A DNA stretch of 64,000 nt from Drechslerella dactyloides (GCA_020064725.1 JAGTWJ010000001.1:6324001-6388000), one strand, 5' to 3'. Positions 34,659 to 48,807 are shown, counted from the stretch's first letter. Notes: generated by a model not told the origin, from the sequence alone. Numbers and translations: made by a program.

Positions 34659-37600
34659 GATGGGCGATGATGGGGATGGGAAACGACAAAGACTGATACA
34701 ACCACCGGCGAAGAGAGCGTCTGGCGAGGGGAGCGCGTGAGGGAAGGCGAGAAAGCGAGTGGACGGCGCTGAGAGTCGGAGCCGGAGGATGATATCAGAG
34801 AGGTTTTGGCTGGCTGGCTCGCTGGGGCAGGCCGAATGGGCTTGAGAACTTCAAATACGGCAATTCGGGCTCATGTTTGGGGAGGCGCAGAGCAGGAAAA
34901 AAGTTTGACCACAGCGGTTAGTTCAGCAGGCCGCTGCCTCCACGCTTCCGCTTTCCTGCACGACAGAACGAGATGCTAATTATCTGACCGGCGCTATAGC
35001 TCGCACGATTGACAGGCTGGACGGGTTGGTGCAGCGTGACCAGACGACGCGCATGCAGGCGATATGTGCGTAGTGGGACCGTTCCCCGGCCCACCGACCG
35101 CTCGCAATCACCGACGGCGATTCTCGCAGGCTCATCAACGTTCACGGTGCTCCGTTGCGTCCTATGAGGCCATGGAGACGGACACGAAGTCGCAAATTCT
35201 CCTGGCACCCGCCATTCCTCATTTCTGGCGTCCAAATTAACGGTCTCCTTGGGCGCCGTGCCTAGAAGGGGAGAGGGGCATTCCAGTGTCCGATTTTGGA
35301 TGACATAAAGAAAAGGAAGCTTCAAAAGGCTTGCCCGTCCTGTTGACGACGGGCAGTTTGTCGCTCGTCCCAGCCATGATACACGAGCAACGGAGCACGG
35401 CCTGGTGCCATGCTTCACGGCTTCCATGCAAGCGTCCACGCCCAGCCACATGCACAGACGATTAAAAGCCGAAAGGCAAGCATATTTCTACCCGGCCATC
35501 TAAAGACCGGGATCATGGTCGAGCAGAATAAGGCCATGTCTTTGGCCAGCCCGTGTTTCTGTCCCGTCATTCGCAAGGCTCTTGCGACGAGGACCCACAC
35601 CCGATCGAACGTGCGTCTCTAGGCATACTTTACCGAGCCACCACAAGTCCTTGCCCAGCGACGTCGCACTATTAGCAGCATCGACTCAGGTACTCAGTTA
35701 TCGGCGTATCATAGACATGCATATCAGGCAGTCTTTCGGTCTTGGCTGTTTTTCATTGACTTGGCCCAAGCCTGGGTGACAGACCAGTCACAAAGCCCAA
35801 GACTTAAAAGTCGACTCCGACAGGGAAGTCCCGAAGTAAGACTTAATCGGTTCCTTAGTCGCATTCGATTATGCAACTTCGATCGAGGAATCTCTATGCC
35901 GACGTGCCGTGCTTTCAACGGAGAGCCTGATAGCCAATCATTTGCGAACGTGGGCACCTCTTTCAGGAAAATTTAGTCCGGGCAATGCAGGCGTATAAAA
36001 CATGCAGTTCTCCTCGAGCTCCCCGTCTGCATACAAATATATCGATACGCGATGGCTCCACGTGCAACACTGATGTATTGCAAACTTCTCGTCTCCAGCC
36101 GCGGATTTCGCCAGTTCATTTTTCTCGATTTGAATCCTTCGTGCCAGAAATCTGGTAAAGAAATAAAGAAGAAAGGGTTGTAAAGAAAGGACTGCAAGGA
36201 AGCCATGTATCAACTTTGTCGTACGCGAGATCAATTCGGTTTCTCTCCTCAATCCATGCAGCGGAGAGTTAGCGAAAAACGGAAACACCAGATCAAACAT
36301 CAACAAACTGTGGCGAACGATGCAATGGTGTGCATCATCACCGGCACCATGCTACTTGTACGTTGCTGGCGTGTTTAGCACACTGTCTCCACCCCACTGC
36401 AGAGTTGCAACCAGATAATATATTAGGATTCCGCAAATTGTCCGCGGGGAATGACTATAGGAGGCAGTCTCGAGGCCCGAAAGGAAACAAAACAACTCCT
36501 AGTGTCAACTCGAATCCCTCAATCGATTAGCTTCTTCCGTCCACATGCCCAAGCCAGCATTAAATCCCCAGATTGCGGCCAAGCTTCCTTAAGGATTCTC
36601 TTCGATAGACTCGAATGGGAAAGCGATCACACGACACCGAAATTCTGATTACATCCTCGGCCTTTACCCGGTAATGTAACACCAACAGCCGTTTCCGCCT
36701 TCACCAGCCCTTGTTTGCTGCAAGAGTGGGAGGGACACTGTAATCACACGACCTATGCATGCATATGTTTCATATTTCGGGGCCGAGTTGTGAATTTCTT
36801 CTCGCGCTGGCCATTTGGATCCACGAATTCATCACTTTGGGCCAAGTTTCGCAAATATGGTACCGGCCGACTGGTCGTACTCCAGCGATCGTCTTGTTGA
36901 CGCAACCCACCAGCTCATAAGCTTGAGTTAACATACGTGCTCCAACTCTCAGAGTGCTTGATCATGGTAATCGCAATACAGCGACTGTTTCACATCCAAG
37001 GTTTACGTTTGCACTACTGACCCCGTAACTTGATCACTTAATTCACATCAGCGATAGGCGATGGTCTAGCCTAGACTGTACCATTCTTCGCTAGCTGCGT
37101 CAACCTGCAAGCTGACGTAAATTTTACTTTTGCAGACAGCTTGAACCGCTTGGCGTAAAAGTTGGAATGCTCACGGCTAGGCTAAAAGGGACTACCGCCA
37201 GATCTGTCGCCTTCTTGATCGGCTTAAAGGAGAGTCTTTGTCCTGTTGAAAGCAACCGACATGTTTCCAGCCCAGCCGTGGCGCCATGGCGCATATTCCT
37301 TCGAAATCCATTGATTTACTCAAGTGCTGTCGCTGGCTGCTGCGAACATGGTTACACAGCCAATGGTTGGAGCCCCGCTTTACCTGTCGAGACGTCGAAA
37401 AGGCTCCAAAATGGCAACCCCGCACCTTTACCTTGTCTTCTTTCAGCTGGACGTTTCTTTAAGGCTAGTACGGCAGGCTAGCCGCCTCAATAGGCCATCG
37501 CTTCTGCTATGGAAAGTGCGGGGTTTTATTATGGAGTGAAGAGACTAGCACGTTTGAACGTTTGACATCGCGGCGTAGTGGCTGAGAGCTGAAGTCGTCC

Positions 37601-37771
37601 GGCAACACTATAGTATAATTATATGGTTGACAAGATAATATTGCCTTGCCTCCACTTCAACCGGCAACCTCTGTCGTAGAACTGCGCCGAGCACATCCCA
37701 AAATCCGGTATACAAGAGTCTGCGATGAATAATTTGTCCACTGCTCGCTCCGGTGCTTAGTGATTCTAGCG
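34659..37771. other. Intergenic, 3.1 kb, divergent promoters
   Basis: Lies between the divergent starts of VTC4 (-) and the Tc/Rhs-like gene (+), so it holds both promoters. A 177-codon open frame at 34918-35451 (-) and several of 60-120 codons have no recognisable domain. No bacterial mobile-element remnant, integrase or terminal repeat was seen beside the Tc/Rhs-like gene. Confidence 0.45.
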
Positions 37772-40700
37772 ATGAGCTCGGATCGTCTTCAAAGGCCTCC
37801 GAGTGCGGGTGCACCCAGTCCTGCCTCCAATTCTATTCGAAACAGTGACAATGCAAATAATGCAACGGGACAACCCACAACAGAGAGAACGGTCGTCAAT
37901 GGGTATGTCTAGTGTCCTGCAGGAGCTATTGGAATTATAATCCACCAAAAATCTAATCCAATTTCTACTTGGCATTTATTCAGCAGCGACTCGAGGTCCG
38001 GCACTTCCAATGCCATCAGTGCTCCAAGCATAACGCTGCCTCAAGGAGGCGGTGCGGTTCGCAGCGTCTCCGAGAAGTTCGATATCAACCTCAGCTCAGG
38101 ATCGGGTACCTACACTATCGCTCTTCCTACCACTGCCGCTCGCTCTGGCTCCTCCTTTCAAGATGCTGGCATATCGTTGCAGTACAGCTCCAACAGTGGG
38201 AATGGCGTCTTCGGCGAAGGGTGGGATCTATCGATGGAGAACGCACGTATTTCGAGACAATACGATCGTGGGATGCCCAGATACCGCGATACGCCTTCCA
38301 AACTAGATGATCAGGACACCTTCATCCTTAATGGATTGGAAGACCTCGTTAGGACCACTACGCCTTCTGCGTCTCAAGCGGGGTATACTGTCAAAAGCTA
38401 TCATCCAAGGATCGAGGGTGCTTTCTTGCGTATCGAATGGTGGATAAATGATTCGGATCCTGGAGATTCATACTGGAAGGTCACATCGCAGAATAACATT
38501 GTGGGGATTTATGGACGAGACAAGAGTGCAAGGATATTGCAAAACGGAAAGGCAGATCAGCCGGACAAGGTCTTCGCGTGGTTGCTTTCGGAGAGATATG
38601 ATACCAGTGGCAACGCTATCATCTATAACTACAAAGAGGAAGATGCCGTTGGAATCCCACCGGAGCTCCAGTTGTGCGAGCAGAACCGCTCAGACGACGA
38701 CAGGACGGCACAAAAGTATATCAAGAGCATCAAGTACGGAAATCGGATTGCCAATCGCAATGAAAATACCTGGGATGCCTTTAGTGCCTTTACGCTGGAC
38801 CCATCCACCTGGATGTTCGAGGTAGTGTTCGATTACGGCGAGCATTCACTTACGAGCCCGCGGCCTGGGGATTCGGGAGTTTGGAAATGCAGACAGGACC
38901 CATTTTCTAGCTACAGATCCGGCTTCGAAGTTCGCACGTACCGTCTCTGCAATAGAGTCCTACTCTTTCACCACTTCCCCGACAAGTTTAACGGCCAGGA
39001 AGACGTGCTCGTTACTTCATGGTCCTTCGAATATGAAGAGAATCCCGTCTTGACCTATTTGATCAAAGTCACCCAAACCGGATACGATACAGATGAATCA
39101 TCTGGGTCACTCCTGTCGAGCAGAAGCCTCCCATCACTTACCTTTGATTATACAAGGTTCCCAAACTATGACAATGCTGTTCTTCCTCACCACAAGCTCG
39201 TACGCAATTCTGATATCGGATTTCCAGTCTTTGCGAACAGCAAAACAACCCATCAATGGATTGACCTAGATGGCGAAGGTATCCCCGGAATTCTGTATAC
39301 CGATGCAACCACGAAAGCAACTTATTACTGTCACAACTTGAGCGGTCTCGGAGAAGTGAAATTCGAACCACCGAAGGCTCTCAGCACCCAGCCATCTCTT
39401 CCAGTGTCACAGGGCGTTTTCATGGACGTCGCGGGCAACGGAACCCAAGATCTAGTAGATGTAAACACACCGGGACTCAAAGGATATTACGAACGGAAAC
39501 ATTTTGTCGAACCTAGAGATGACGGATGGGGCGTCTTTCACCCATTCCAGTCGTTTCCAAACATTCAATCCACCGACTACCAGTTGATTGATCTCTCCGG
39601 TGATGGTCTTGCAGATATACTTCTTATCGACGATCAGATCTTCAAATGGTACTCCTGTCTGCCGTTTGGTGAAGGATACTCGCCAAACGCGGAATGGAAA
39701 TACGGGGACTGGGAGGAGAACAGGAGCCCGAGAGTCGTCTTTACGGCGTCCAATGACATCCGGGTTTTCCTCGCTGACGCATCGGGTGATGGACTTGTAG
39801 ACATCGTGAGGGTCCGGCGAGACGGCGAGGTCTGCTACTGGCCGAACTTGGGGTATGCAAACTGGGGAGGAAAGATCCTGCTCGGACGTTGCGAATGGCC
39901 AGATGCAATTTCTGCGGTTGATTTGTCAAGAGTGTATCTTGCCGATATAGACGGTTCTGGGACCTCCGATATCGTCTACGTATCCGACAGAGCGGTGGCC
40001 TTGTATCGCAACCAGAACGGCAACGCTTTGGCAGCGCCTTTGATCACGCCTTTCACGCCGATAAATGGAGGCCGTTTGGACTTCGTGGACTTATTCGGCA
40101 ACGGCACCGACTGCTTGGTCTTGTCTTCTTCTACCGATGACTATTTCACGTACCTGGATTTCTGCGGTGGTGTCAAGCCGCATCTGCTTCAGACGGTCGA
40201 TAATGGCGTAGGAGTCCAACGGACGCTCACCTACGCCGCCTCAACGAAATTCTACTTGCAAGACAAGTTAAACAACCGACCTTGGATCACACGGCTATCC
40301 TTCCCAATCAATTGTGTCGAGTCCGCGGAGATCTTTGATTCCGTCAGCGGGAACAAATTCTTCACGAGATACGAATTTCATCACGGATATTATGACGGCG
40401 TGGAGCGAGAATTCCGCGGGTTCGCAGCTGTGGATGCCTATGACACCGAGGAGAATACGGAAGGCTTATCTTGGACTCATGGCCCAAGCAGTCATGTTAA
40501 AACCTGGTTCCACACAGGCGCATTCCTCGAAAACCAAGAGATCAGTCGACAGCTTGCGCGGGAGTACTTCGGGGCTCCCTCGCCTCAGGACTCCGCTGCG
40601 TTCCAGGAGTTTCTCGACAGCCTGCTTCCAGATACTGTTATTCCTGTCGAGTCTACAAATGCGAATTGGTCGGCGGATGACATCCGACAGGCTTGTCGCT

Positions 40701-43700
40701 CCCTCAAAGGCGCGACACTTCGCAGGGAAATCTACGGGGAGGACTTGAGTTTGAATAGCAAGGCCGCATTCCCATTCCAAGTCACCGAGACGAACTTCAC
40801 GATTAGGAAGCTAGACAATACCGTCCACTCAGTCTTCTTCACGCATCAGAGAGAGACACTTACCTATAATTATGAGCGCCAGATGGATGATGGCCGCGTC
40901 GGACATAACATTGTAATTTCTGTGGACAACTATGGAAATATTTTGCAGTCTTTCCAAGTAGCGTACGGCCGAGCCGCGAGCGATTTAACCGACCCTGGCG
41001 ATAAAATGCAACAGGAGAATAATTCGATTCTGTTCTCCAGCAACAATTTCACGGACCCGGTTATTGATAGTGAGAACTACCAATTACCAAAGGCCGCAGA
41101 GACGCTAGAGTACCAGATCCACGATCCCACCTTGATCACAAAACGAGGCAGACTCACCTTTGACGACTTGCTTCCGCTACCGCAGAAACCCGATATTCTC
41201 TATACGGCCCCGTTAAACGGTGGAATATTAAACGGCAAGCGCAAAATAGAGCACTCGGTCACTCTATACCGGAAGGATGATTTATCAGCATTACTACCAA
41301 AAAATAAAATCGAAACTCTTGGTCTACCCGGGGAAAACTACAGACTGGCAGTAAAATCTGATATTTTCGATCACGCATATCAAGACGTCCAGGACTCTGA
41401 ATTTACCATTTCGAAGATGCTAGACTCAGGATATGTTGACGTCTTTGGTGACGGAAACTACTGGATAGCCTCTGGTCGACAATATTATGCTGATACCACG
41501 AACTCGGCGGATGAGCTAGTACAGGCAAAGAAATCCTTCTTTTTACCTGTGAAATTTGTAGATCCTCTGGGACATGCAACGACGATAGAGTACGATGCTG
41601 GTAATCTACTACGAACAGTGAAATCTGTCGATGCTCTGGGGAATGAAATTAACGCCACACTCAATTACCGCGTCGTCCAATATGAATCTGTTACGGATGT
41701 CAACGGCAATACCTCCCAGGCCAAGCATGATGAACTCGGTCGGGTAATCGCCTCAGCTATCTCTGGGAAATCAGGCGAAGGTGACTCGTTCAATAACTTC
41801 ACGAAATACCCCTCGCAAACACTGCTAGATGCGTTCGAACAGAACCCACAGAGCTCAGCAGCCCAGGACCTACTAGGCTCTGCCAGTGGCAGGCAGATTT
41901 ATAATACCTCCAAGGTTCCTATCCACGTATACAGCATTATCAGGAACACCCATGAAAGTGACCTCCCATCTGGAACACGGACTGACGTCCAAGTGCAAGT
42001 CTCGTACACCGATGGTCTTGGAAGGGTAATCCAGTCCATGGGTCAATGTGAACCATCCACAATCAACGACGATGAGCCAGGGACACCAGATACACCTGGC
42101 AAAACATGGATATGTTCCGGCTGGGTCATCTATAACAGCAAAGGTCTTCCCGTCCGCCAGTTTGAACCATTCTATAACGATTCCCATGTCTTCACTCACG
42201 ACGCGATCCACGGGGTCAGCCCGTACATCTTTTATGACGCTATGGGTCGGACGGTCGGCCAGTTCAACGCGAACCACTCTTGGGCCAAAACCACTTTCAG
42301 CCCATGGATGCAGTCCGTGTACGATGAAAATGATACCGTCCAGGTTACACCGGATCCTAACGACCCTCGCACGGACCCGGATGTTGGAGGTTACTTTAAG
42401 CTCTTCACGCCAGCTGAACTTGGACAAACATGGTACGCTGCGCGGACAGCGCCAGGCACTACTTTCGGCCCTCAGGACCAAAGCGCAGCGCGAAAAGCAG
42501 CAGTACATAACAATACTCCGGCGGTTTCTCACTTCAACGCTCTCGGGCAACAGTTTTTAACGGTATCGAAAATTGCAGCCAAGTACTCGGACACTGAGGT
42601 CATACCGACGTTTGAGCTCACACAGCGGCTGGTGCTGGATATCGAGGGAAATACGCTCGAGGCGCAAGATGCCAACGGCTGGGCTGTCGAGAGGAGCCAG
42701 TATGATATGCTGGGAACAGTTCTATTTACACAGGCTTCTGATAATGGCAGATCTTGGATGCACCAGAATTGCCTGGGGAGCCCGGTGTATCATTGGGACG
42801 ATAGGAGATACCGCACACGGCAGGTCTACGATGCCCTCAATCGGGCGGTCGAGGCTTTTGTGCTTGATCAAGAGGGGCAGCCCACGCAAGGGGAGAAATT
42901 GGTGGAGAAGATTGTCTACGGAGAAACTAACCCTGACCCGGCGGACAAGAACACTCGGACAAAGGTGGTTCAGCACTTTGATCAAGCGGGTGTTATATCT
43001 ACGAATCAGTATGATTTCAAGGGAAACCAACTACTAGGCAGGAGGCAGTACGCTGCGGACTACAAGAACATTGTAGGCCATTCTACAGCCTTCACTCCGG
43101 ATTCTCGATTGCCAGTTGTGGAGACAGACACTACATATGACGCCCAGAACCGGATCCTAACCATCACCTCACCAACTATCGATAATCTCAACAGCACGGT
43201 CTTCTACACCTATAATCGGACCGGCCTATTGTCAACCATCTCCACAAGACTTAAAAGCGATTCAGCGGCTAGCCCTATCATCAGGGCCATTCGATATAAC
43301 GCACGCGGACAGCGCTATGGTATCGACTATGGCAACAGCTCGGGCTGCCAGTACACATACGATCCATACACCTTTCAACTTACCCGAGCATTTACCAAGC
43401 GCGGTTCAAGGACGGACTTCCCAGACGATTGTCCAGACCCCCAAAATCCTAACAATCCTGGGTGCCAGATCCAAAATTCCAACTACACATATGACGCTGC
43501 AAATAATCTCACATTCACCGAGGACAAGGCTCAACAGGCAATTTTCTTCCGGGGAAACCGGGTCGACCCGAGCTGCGATTACACCTATGACTCGGTGTAC
43601 CGTCTTATCAGGGCCACCGGGAGAGAGCACCTCGGTCAACCAAATACCAATGGTCCGAAACCACCGTCGCCCGGTGACCCTTCAACGACTAGAATCGATC

Positions 43701-46022
43701 TACCTACCAACTCGCAGGCGTTGGGAACCTATATTGAAAGATTCTACTACGATAATAGGAATAATCTCCAACAAGTACGCCATGAGGGATCAGACCCTAT
43801 CCATCCCGGGTGGACACGAGATTACTTCTACAACGAGCCAAATCCACTACAGCCAGCGGGAGCTAATCCACCGTGGAGGAACAACCGGCTTAGCTATACG
43901 CAAATTGGGACTGTGCAAGAAGTTTACCGATACGATGGACGGCCAGGCCGTGGTGGAAATATTACCGGCATGCCGGCCACGAGAAGCCTACAATGGGACT
44001 GGAAAAACCAGCTACAAGCGTCAGCACAGCAAGTCTTCAACAACGGCACACCAGAGACGACTTACTACGTCTACAGCGCCTCAGGTACCCGTATCCGCAA
44101 GGTAACAGAGTATCAAACCCCAAATGGTCAAGATCCGCTGGTAAAATCGGATCGCATCTATGTTGGCACTATATTCGAACGATACGTCACATACCTCCCA
44201 CAGGCAAACGCAAGCCCCAGCCGCATCGAGGAAACCATCCAGGTCTACGATGGGACGAGGCGTGTCGCAGGGATCGAGTTCATCAGAGACTTTACCGGTG
44301 CTCCAGACCCACCGGAGACACGCCTATTCCGTTATCAACTATCCAACTTCACACAGAGCTCTGCCATTGAACTCGATGACAAGGCCAACGTGATCTCCTA
44401 CGAAGAATACTTCCCTCATGGCTCAACCTCCTATCAGGGCGTGCGCTCGCAGCTAGAAATCCCCAAACGGTATAGATTCGCATCGAAAGAGCGTGACAAC
44501 GAAACCGGGCTCGATTACTACGGCGCACGGTACTACGCACCTTGGATAGGCCGCTGGATAAGCCCAGACCCCGGCGGCCTCATCGATGGGTCTAATCGCT
44601 ATGCCTTCGTAGGGAACAACCCCGTCGGGGTGACTGACCCATCGGGCTTCGAAGGCCTCCAGCTCACGGAGCCCAAGCTCACGGTCAAGGGTGCGGACAG
44701 CGACAAAGCGGCCAGCGGTGGCAGCCGCGTCAACCTGCTACAGGGCATGCACCTGAGCCTCAACAGCCCGCAGGATATCTCCCTGGCGCAGCAATTGCAA
44801 CAGATGCGGGATCGCGGGCTAATGGTACCAACCATTTGGGTATTCGGCGAATCAAGTGATTTCGCGGTATCACCATTTGCCACGTTCGAAGAGCGGTACC
44901 AATGGGTACAGAAGCAGCTGAACAGCCAGCCACCGACTGAAAGCAAGGCTCTCGAGCTAGACAATCCGCTGCATAAGGTTATCGGCGGACGAGACTTTAC
45001 GATAGAACCCGCAAAGTATGGCGCGACGTTGAAGATTAGCGACCCAAAGGGGTCAGACACGCCTGGCTTCACTGGCGAAGCAGGGGTATGATTATCATAC
45101 ATCACCCACAAACCGTTGATCAAGTGTGCGGTTTTGAGTATTAATTACATGCTGATAAATGCAAACTGCGTTAGTTTACTGTCGACGATTTGTCGGATCC
45201 TGGGAAGAAGACGGACCTGAAGCTTAAGGTCAAATTTCCTCTATCCAATGGGGCCGCGTTTTCTCCGAACTTCTCATGGGTGAGTCCCGACCTAATCAAC
45301 GACTGCCATAGGGACAGACGCACGCAGCTCGTTTCGATCCTTATGATGCTAACTATGACATATCCACATTCAGAGCCATAACGATCAGGAAGATAAATAC
45401 AATGCAGGCTTCGAAGTCTCCACTAACTTCGGAGGCAGTCCCAATACACTCACGGTAGGAGCCAGGTCCTTCATATACGCATAGATACATTCTTGTTACT
45501 CCCGCATGAGCCTGCAGATAACTAACATTTCATCCGTAATTTACTACATACAGGTCAAAGCCGGCTTAACAACGATCACAGGCCAGAATCCAGTGGAGAA
45601 GCCGAAAGAAACGGCTCCAGGAGAAACCCCACCGCTACCACCGGTCATCCCATGGCCGCTGGTACCAAATTATCGCTCAAACGTCGCATACGGGATCTCA
45701 TATTCACGTGGTGGGACGACCTCGCCGCCCTGGACAGTCGGGCTAGATGTGCGTATCTATAATTCCCAACTTCCAGTACGACAGTGCATATATACGTGTA
45801 GGACGGGACTGACCTGCAGCGGTATAGGTGACGGAAGGCGGGACGAGAGACGGCAGGTTCGCAGGCACAATCATGGGCACATTCACGCTCAAGTTCGATG
45901 GAATTCCGGGATACAAGGACAAGACGCCGGCAGCAATTCAGTCGGGTGCCGACGCCCTGAAGGGCCTCGATAAACAGAAGGGTTACGAAAGGGGTTGGTA
46001 CAACCAGCGGCCGAATCCGTAG
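37772..46022 (+). CDS. Tc-toxin TcB/TcC-like SpvB-Rhs fusion protein with intron-rich tail
   Basis: Exons inferred: 37772-37902, 37984-45085, 45175-45279, 45374-45454, 45554-45748, 45828-46022 (2602 aa). The large second exon carries, in order, an SpvB domain (about 60-330), FG-GAP/VCBS-like Asp-rich repeats (about 465-712), the TcdB middle N and middle C domains (about 715-1040), a long Rhs/YD-repeat region (about 1230-2200), and the Rhs-associated core ending with a DPSG element (about 2207-2262). This is the order of bacterial insecticidal TcB joined to TcC, whose Rhs shell encloses and self-cleaves a variable C-terminal effector. The tail here (about 2263-2602) is split over five exons, is beta-rich and matches no effector that I recognise. 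There is no secretion signal; a short Ser/Asn-rich leader comes first. It lies alone, with no TcA partner in the window. Bacterial origin is inferred from architecture; the introns show adaptation to a fungal nucleus. Confidence 0.85.
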
Positions 46023-46737
46023 TTAGTACTTGTACGTCGTAGTTATACCAGCTGCGATCCTGCACCCTCGTGGATATGCAGGGGACTCGACTCAGGATAG
46101 TGCGCGGCGAAGGAAAATTCGAAAAGTTGAGCTTGCGGGTGCGATGTTGAAACAGTCTCGTCAAAATTAAAATGTTCTTCTCGATTCTCAAATTAAATAT
46201 TGATATGCGTCCTACATACATACATGAAAAGCCGAAAACATTCGCCATCCGTCCACGATAACAAGATCTAGAGACAGTCATTCCAGAGTATCTACGTTAG
46301 ATCGACACATAGAATATATCGCAGCAGTACAAGGGACAGGAACCCGGTACAAAGCACTTAGAGCAGGATATCGAACGTAATGCAAATCAATCATGGCACC
46401 GTAACTCCGATCAGCAAACACAAGCATACGTGAAGAAATTGAAACAAAGCAGTTAAGAAAAGATCTTGAGAAACGACGCCAAATTCGAGTAGCAGATGGT
46501 AGGGACGGCTGTCAGGTTTCTGGTTCGTTCGGTTGAATCATTTTTCTATCACCTAGTCTTGGAGGATGAGTGCATGGATATTGTCGTACCCGTCAGCAAG
46601 TCAACCTGTCAGGAATCGTATGCACAAGCAAAGAAATTAAAGATGTGCATGACTCCTCCGGTATGAGAGAGAAAATCGCCATAAAAAAAAGAAACCAAAA
46701 CATCACGGAAAGGTCAGAGGGGTAATGAGATAGAGAA
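46023..46737. other. Convergent intergenic, 0.7 kb
   Basis: Space between the 3' ends of the Tc/Rhs-like gene (+) and RAD21 (-). AT-rich 3' UTR-like sequence, no gene seen. Confidence 0.5.
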
Positions 46738-48807
46738 TCAAGCTGCAACCTGCGTGGGGGGCGCTGGCCCAACGGCAACACCACCCATCTCGCCCTCCTT
46801 CTCGTCCGCTCCGTGCTCCGCCCATTCGCCCCAAAGGGCCTTCTTTCCTCTGACCCTGATCTCGGCGTCTTCGCCCTGCTTAACGGCAATCGCGTCCTTT
46901 GTCGCCAGCACGAGGACTTCGAAGAACATCTTGGTCGCATCGATCCGTGTTGTCTGGTTCCGTGGGAACATTTGGCTGAACACAACTTCCTCCTTCGTCT
47001 GCGATTGACTCTGGTTCGACCGGCCTGTTCTACCGACCGGTTCGGTGAATTTCTCGCGGAGAAGATGGACGGCGTGTGTAGTAGCCTGGCTGACGATTTC
47101 TGCGGCTGCCTCCTGTGGTTCCTCGGGGAGGTCGTCAAGCGTCGGGTCGTGGCGCGGCTCGAAGCCAACGCCACCAACAGTGGTGTCGAAGGATTCGTCG
47201 ATCGGCGCGTTATACTCGAATTCGTCGGCGCCGCCAATGTGAATCTCCTCGCCTTCAGCGGTGACATCACCAGCGCGGGCGGAGACATCACCGACGTGCT
47301 CTTCTTCCTCGTCGGGTACCTCGAGACGTGGCGACTTGCGGGATGGGGAGCCTGTAGCCTCCGTGTCTGGAGCTTCGGCCTCGAGGGCACGCTTGCGTTT
47401 CCGATCAGCCATTTCCTTGACGAATTCCGGAGAGAGCAGCTTGGCGACATCCGGGTGGACGTTCTTGGGATAGAAGATGCTGTTGGCAAAGCCGTTCGAC
47501 ATTTGGAGGTTCATGAGGGTAAGCATGGCGGGGTCGCGGTGGAGAAAGAGAGGATCTTTGAGAATGCGAGTTCGATCTTCCTGTTGAGCTTTGATCTGCT
47601 TGGTTTTCATCTCAGTGGTTGCGTCAAACGTGACCTTCTTCCTCCGAGCAGCACTGCGAGATTTGGTTGGTGGCGGAACCTCTTCGTCCATCTCTGAGGG
47701 AAGGTGAAGAGGGTCGGCATCGCTAATGTCGAGCTTTTGAGCGGCTCTTTCGAGCTCCAGCTCCAGCTCACGCTCACCTTCCGATCCCACCTCAGTAAGG
47801 GGGGAGTCTTCGCGTTCTGCACGGGGAGTAGCCGCTGCATCGACTGGAATGAGCTCGTCTTCGGGTTGAGGCATGATCGTATCCTCGTTGGCGTCCAGGA
47901 GGTTCAGGTCTTCTTCCATCTCGAAGGAATTACCTCCGATGCCATCACCCAGGTCAGCTCGCGAGATGTCCGTGGTGTCATTAAGACCAAGTTCCTTCGC
48001 CTGAAACCCGCCATCGCTATCAATTGACATAATGTCATCGGCGAGATCACGCGGAAGCGGGGCGTCTCGCCCCATTTCAATGGACATGGATGGATCTCCA
48101 AATGGATCGTCCCCGGTGATGTCCAAGCCAAGGTCGTCGCCGATATCCAAGCCCAAGTCTTCTTCTAGCCGCAAGTCGTCATCTTCCAGGTTCAGCATGT
48201 TGTGACTCGCAACTTGCGTTCCGCCGCGTCCCAACTCTAGCTGCGAGTCTCCGACGAGAAAGTCGTCGGCGTCGTCCAGCGTGATATCGGCACGGCGGGA
48301 AACACCGGCACGGTGGATGGTGGTCATGGTGCGGTCAAAGTCAAGGGGCTCTGGCAGCAGCAGGTCTTGCGCAGAGACAACCTGATCCTTCAAGATAAGA
48401 GACTCCTTTGCTGTGGTGCTGATGGGCAAGTCGACGTTGCCGGGCCGGAAGGCCTAGATGGTTCCACAAAGTACTTGTCAGTCATACATGCTTCATAGGG
48501 CTGGTGGTTGAGAGCTAGGAGCTAGGAGCTAAGTAGAACCTACCATCTTTATCTTGACTAAAGCATCACTGCAGTCGTCCAGCAAATACCTGGCCTTCCG
48601 GCTGTAGATCCTGACGACACCCAGCAGCAGCTGCCCGCTCAGGCGCAGCGCCATGGGCGCCTGGTTTTCGCCGACAATGGCGGTGACGGAGGTCTGGATG
48701 TTCGAGGTAAGAATGTTAGATTTGGTGAGCTTGCGCTCCAGATTGGCGGAGAGCCATATCTGGGCGAGCGGGCCCGTCTTGCTGAGGAGGGTTTCGGAAA
48801 AGAACAT
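46738..48807 (-). CDS. RAD21: Rad21/Scc1/Mcd1 cohesin kleisin subunit
   Basis: Two minus-strand exons, 48807-48544 and 48453-46738, separated by a 90-bp intron (GTAGGT..CTAG), give 659 aa. Residues 1-~100 are the Rad21/Rec8 N-terminal domain, starting MFFSETLLSKTGPLAQIWLS and including LLLGVVRIYSRKARYLLDDC, which contacts the Smc3 neck. The C-terminal winged helix (~595-640, VVFSQMFPRNQTTRIDATKMFFEVLVLATKD) binds the Smc1 head. The middle is long, acidic and disordered, with Asp/Leu-rich repeats (LEEDLGLDIGDDLGLDI) and Arg-containing acidic patches where separase sites would be expected. The protein closes the cohesin ring around sister chromatids. A mitotic Rad21 is likelier than meiotic Rec8 by length and N-terminal sequence. 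The tail beyond the winged helix is short and variable. Confidence 0.95.

Noticed and set aside
34918..35451. 177-codon open frame on the minus strand upstream of VTC4
   Set aside because: Mixed Arg/Ser/Pro composition typical of a chance frame in GC-rich DNA; no domain, no splice partner, no promoter-like layout.
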